This document shows positions 61,857-64,000 of a stretch of 64,000 bases of DNA, piece after piece. Source of the stretch: Sphingomonas populi. Lineage in GTDB: Bacteria > Pseudomonadota > Alphaproteobacteria > Sphingomonadales > Sphingomonadaceae. The stretch is taken from the NCBI RefSeq assembly GCF_004208535.1, contig NZ_SGIS01000014.1, forward strand, positions 44,503-108,502. Direction: 5' to 3'. Position 1 is the first letter of the stretch. Each line of letters starts with the position of its first letter. Both the position numbers and the translations under genes were made by a program. The notes below the pieces were generated by a model that did no database searches, had not been told where the DNA came from, and worked only from the letters and a program-made list of their open reading frames with translations.

Positions 61857-62288
61857 ATGATGCGGCGTGGGCAGTTGGTATGCGCGGGGTTCGCCGCGCT
61901 GGTGATGGCCGGCGGAGCGGCGATGGCGGCGTCCGATTCGGGCGCGTCGGTGGCGCTGTCGCGGATCGAACGCGGCCAGTATGAGATCAGCGTGGTCGGG
62001 TCGACCGCGACACCGCGATCGGTGTGCATCGCCGACCCCGCGATCCTGCTTCAGATGCAGCATCCCGGGGTTGCCTGTGCGCGGTTCGTGATGGCGGACA
62101 GCCCCGACGGTACGACGGTCAGCTACCGCTGCGCGAGCGGCGGGCATGGCCGCACCGTGGTGACGATCACCACGCCGAGATCGTTCGATATTGATACACA
62201 GGGCATCGCCGGGGGCGCACCTTTTGACTTGAATTATCAGGGAAGGCGCGTCGGCGCTTGCCCGGCACGCTCCACCGCATCGCGTTAA
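61857..62288 (+). CDS. secreted DUF3617-like protein
   Basis: A 143-residue protein with a signal peptide (MRRGQLVCAGFAALVMAGGA, cleavage after MAA) and a mature domain containing SVCIADPAILLQMQHPGVAC, TVSYRCASGG and TTPRSFDIDTQGIAGGAPF. Spacing of the cysteines and the FDIDTQGI segment resemble the DUF3617 group widespread in sphingomonads, of unknown function. Probably periplasmic with disulfides. A perfect terminator lies about 85 bases after the stop. Confidence 0.75.
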   Translation: MMRRGQLVCAGFAALVMAGGAAMAASDSGASVALSRIERGQYEISVVGSTATPRSVCIADPAILLQMQHPGVACARFVMADSPDGTTVSYRCASGGHGRTVVTITTPRSFDIDTQGIAGGAPFDLNYQGRRVGACPARSTASR

Positions 62289-62372
62289 CCCGCTGGGAAG
62301 ACCCTGTGATTAAGATGACGCGAGTGTGCTTTTGGCATGCTTTTTCCCAAACGCCCGGTGACGGGCAACCGC

Positions 62373-62399
62373 TGGGCCGCCCAAGGGCGGCCCATTTTT
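62373..62399 (+). terminator. Rho-independent terminator
   Basis: Perfect 10-bp stem TGGGCCGCCC/GGGCGGCCCA with a 2-base AA loop, followed by five T. It separates the secreted DUF3617-like gene from queC. A second partial copy (GGGGCGGCCCATCTTTCTT) follows immediately. Confidence 0.92.
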
Positions 62400-62466
62400 C
62401 TGGGGCGGCCCATCTTTCTTGGGCGGATTGCGCGGATCGCCCCCACCCCCTAGACTTGAGACGATC

Positions 62467-63150
62467 ATGACACGCGGTAGCACCCTGGCGGTCGCCCTGA
62501 TTTCGGGCGGGCTGGATTCGATGGTTTCGGCGGCGCGTGCGCGCGAAGACGGGCACCGGCTGCTCGCGCTGTCGGTCGATTACAACCAGCGTCACAAGGT
62601 CGAACTGGCGGCGGCGCGGCGGATCGCAAGCGTGCTGGGCGCGGAGCGGCATGTCGTGCTGCCGCTCGACCTGTCGGCGTTCGGCGGATCGGCGCTGACC
62701 GCCGACATCGACGTGCCGAAGGACGGCGTCGGCGAAGGCATTCCCGTCACCTACGTGCCGGCGCGCAACACGATCTTCCTCAGCCTAGCGCTCGGCTGGG
62801 CCGAGGCGGCGGGCGCGCGTGACCTGTATATCGGCGTCAATGCGCTCGATTATTCGGGCTATCCCGATTGCCGCCCGGAATTCATCAAGGCGTTCGAGGA
62901 CATGGCCGAGGTCGCCACCAAGGCCGGCGTCGAGGGCGAACCGTTCCGCATCCGCGCGCCGCTCCAGCATATGACCAAGGCCGATATCGTGCGCGAGGCG
63001 TCTCGGCTCGGGCTCGACGCTGGCATGAGTTGGTCGTGCTACGATCCCGCGCCGGGCGGCGTGCATTGCGGGCTGTGCGACAGTTGCCGGCTGCGTGCGA
63101 AGGGGTTCATCGAAGCCGGCCTGCCCGACCCGACCGTCTACGCGGTCTGA
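62467..63150 (+). CDS. queC: 7-cyano-7-deazaguanine synthase
   Basis: A 227-residue PP-loop ATPase making preQ0 from 7-carboxy-7-deazaguanine. SGGLDS at 13-18 is the PP-loop and the C-terminal zinc site is in [20 protein letters not shown]. Conserved [20 protein letters not shown] and [10 protein letters not shown] are typical. queE starts directly after its stop, a tight operon. queD and queF are not in the window. Confidence 0.96.
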   Translation: MTRGSTLAVALISGGLDSMVSAARAREDGHRLLALSVDYNQRHKVELAAARRIASVLGAERHVVLPLDLSAFGGSALTADIDVPKDGVGEGIPVTYVPARNTIFLSLALGWAEAAGARDLYIGVNALDYSGYPDCRPEFIKAFEDMAEVATKAGVEGEPFRIRAPLQHMTKADIVREASRLGLDAGMSWSCYDPAPGGVHCGLCDSCRLRAKGFIEAGLPDPTVYAV

Positions 63151-63783
63151 ATGTCCTACGCGGTCAAGGAAATGTTCCTCACGCTGCAAGGCGAAGGGGT
63201 CAATGCCGGGCATCGCGCGGTGTTCGTGCGGTTTGCCGGGTGCAACCTGTGGTCGGGGCGTGAGGAGGATCGCGCGAGTGCGATCTGCAAGTTTTGCGAT
63301 ACTGATTTCGTCGGGATCAACGGGCTGGGCGGCGGGCGCTTCGCCGATGCGGACGCGCTGGCGGCGGCGGTGGCGGGCTTCTGGGGCGATGGCACCGAAG
63401 CGCGCTTCGTCGTGCTGACCGGGGGCGAACCGATGTTGCAGGTCGATGATGCTCTGGTCAATTCGCTTCACGCGGACGGCTTCACGATCGCGATCGAGAC
63501 CAATGGCACCCTGCACGTTCACCCCGGCATCGACTGGGTGTGCGTCAGCCCCAAGGCTGGCAGCGAAGTGGTGCAGCGTTCGGGCGACGAACTGAAGTTG
63601 GTCTGGCCGCAAGCCGGTAGCGACCCGGAGACGCTGGAACGCTGGGATTTCGCCAACTTCCTCGTCCAGCCGATGGATAACGCCGCGGCGGCCGACAATC
63701 AGGCAGCGGCGATCGCGCTGGCGATGGCCCGGCCCACATGGCGGCTGAGCTTGCAGACGCACAAGTTTCTCGGGCTGCGCTGA
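63151..63783 (+). CDS. queE: 7-carboxy-7-deazaguanine synthase
   Basis: A 210-residue radical-SAM enzyme converting carboxytetrahydropterin to 7-carboxy-7-deazaguanine. The cluster ligands are Cys31, Cys46 and Cys49 with spacing C-x14-C-x2-C, an expanded form known in some QueE proteins rather than the standard CxxxCxxC. TLQGEGVNAGHRAVFVRFAG and LTGGEPMLQ are diagnostic. It starts on the base after the queC stop codon. Confidence 0.93.
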   Translation: MSYAVKEMFLTLQGEGVNAGHRAVFVRFAGCNLWSGREEDRASAICKFCDTDFVGINGLGGGRFADADALAAAVAGFWGDGTEARFVVLTGGEPMLQVDDALVNSLHADGFTIAIETNGTLHVHPGIDWVCVSPKAGSEVVQRSGDELKLVWPQAGSDPETLERWDFANFLVQPMDNAAAADNQAAAIALAMARPTWRLSLQTHKFLGLR

Positions 63784-63790
63784 TCTTCTG

Positions 63791-63897
63791 CTCCCCTCCC
63801 TGAAAGGGAGGGGTCGGGGGTGGGTCGGCTTGTTGCAACCACACCACTCCCTCGCGGACCGACCCACCCCCAGCCCCTCCCTTTCAGGGCAGGGGAA
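63791..63897. repeat. REP-like composite palindrome (CTCCCCTCCC family)
   Basis: Opening CCCTCCCTGAAAGGGAGGG and closing CCCTCCCTTTCAGGGCAGGG flank GGGGGTGGGTCGG and CCGACCCACCCCC. Same family as 10711-10818 and 44520-44631. It follows queE; the remaining 100 bases to the window edge show no supported gene. Confidence 0.85.
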
Positions 63898-64000
63898 TCG
63901 CATTTGAGCTGGAGGGAGTAGCGCCGGGCAGGAAAAAGGATTCTGAAGCGTCTTCTGGAAAGACCGGGAGATGCAGGTGCGTGGTTTTCGAGAGTTGTTC

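Noticed and set aside
63971..64000. ATG near the right edge reading MQVRGFRELF
   Set aside because: Only ten codons are visible and GGGAG abuts the ATG with no spacing, so a partial gene cannot be supported.

Overview
The window is a GC-rich chromosomal segment of a sphingomonad (order Sphingomonadales, most likely Sphingomonas or a close relative). The best evidence is a serine palmitoyltransferase whose catalytic residues fall at the positions I recall for the Sphingomonas paucimobilis enzyme (His159, Asp231, His234, Lys265), next to its own acyl carrier protein and a ceramide-pathway reductase. GcrA, two TonB-dependent receptors and a PccR-type regulator also fit an alphaproteobacterium. 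I see no phage, insertion sequence, CRISPR array or rRNA. It looks like ordinary core chromosome densely seeded with REP-like palindromes.

Layout. 1-3.7 kb: end of a surface-polysaccharide type locus (small membrane protein, exported beta-helix protein, GT4 glycosyltransferase, small secreted protein). 3.7-10.7 kb: SDR with divergent LysR regulator, SulP transporter, HerA-like ATPase, short Hsp70-like ATPase, two tiny overlapping genes. 10.8-20.3 kb: propionate block on the minus strand (pccB, small membrane protein, methylmalonyl-CoA mutase, bioB, LprI-like protein, small membrane protein, pccA), divergent from pccR with a TTTGCAAA-type operator between. 20.4-24.2 kb: xseB-ispA-coaD-cyclophilin-queA and tRNA-Leu. 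24.3-38.2 kb: LysR, TonB receptor, TPR-sulfotransferase, M20 peptidase, ModE-like regulator, nadE, DUF6481, tRNA-Ser, hspQ, second TonB receptor. 38.7-44.5 kb: rplU-rpmA-GNAT, PF10118 hydrolase/TetR pair, obgE-Uma2-proB. 44.7-54.4 kb: sphingolipid region (cerR-like SDR, ACP, spt, hybrid histidine kinase, lptF, lptG, ABM-domain protein; then convergent desaturase with a 37-aa membrane microprotein, and a GNAT-fold ceramide synthase candidate). 54.5-58.3 kb: small secreted protein, outer-membrane barrel, gcrA, ABC-2 permease, LysM/CHAP-like protein. 58.4-61.8 kb: argD-argF-hslO. 61.9-63.8 kb: DUF3617-like secreted protein and queC-queE.

How the genes work together. The 44.7-54.4 kb region could take serine and an ACP-bound acyl chain to 3-ketosphinganine (Spt + ACP), N-acylate it (ceramide synthase candidate), reduce it (CerR-like SDR) and perhaps desaturate it. 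It also carries LptF/LptG, the inner-membrane part of the Lpt lipid-export machine. Because sphingomonads are known to carry glycosphingolipid instead of LPS in the outer leaflet, this arrangement suggests synthesis and export of the outer-membrane lipid are linked genetically. That link is an inference and is the most interesting idea in the window.

A second theme is that palindromic repeats sit inside translation-initiation regions. One is incorporated in frame into the 5' end of bioB, one provides and can sequester the Shine-Dalgarno of argF, and a stack of hairpins ends one base before the obgE start codon.
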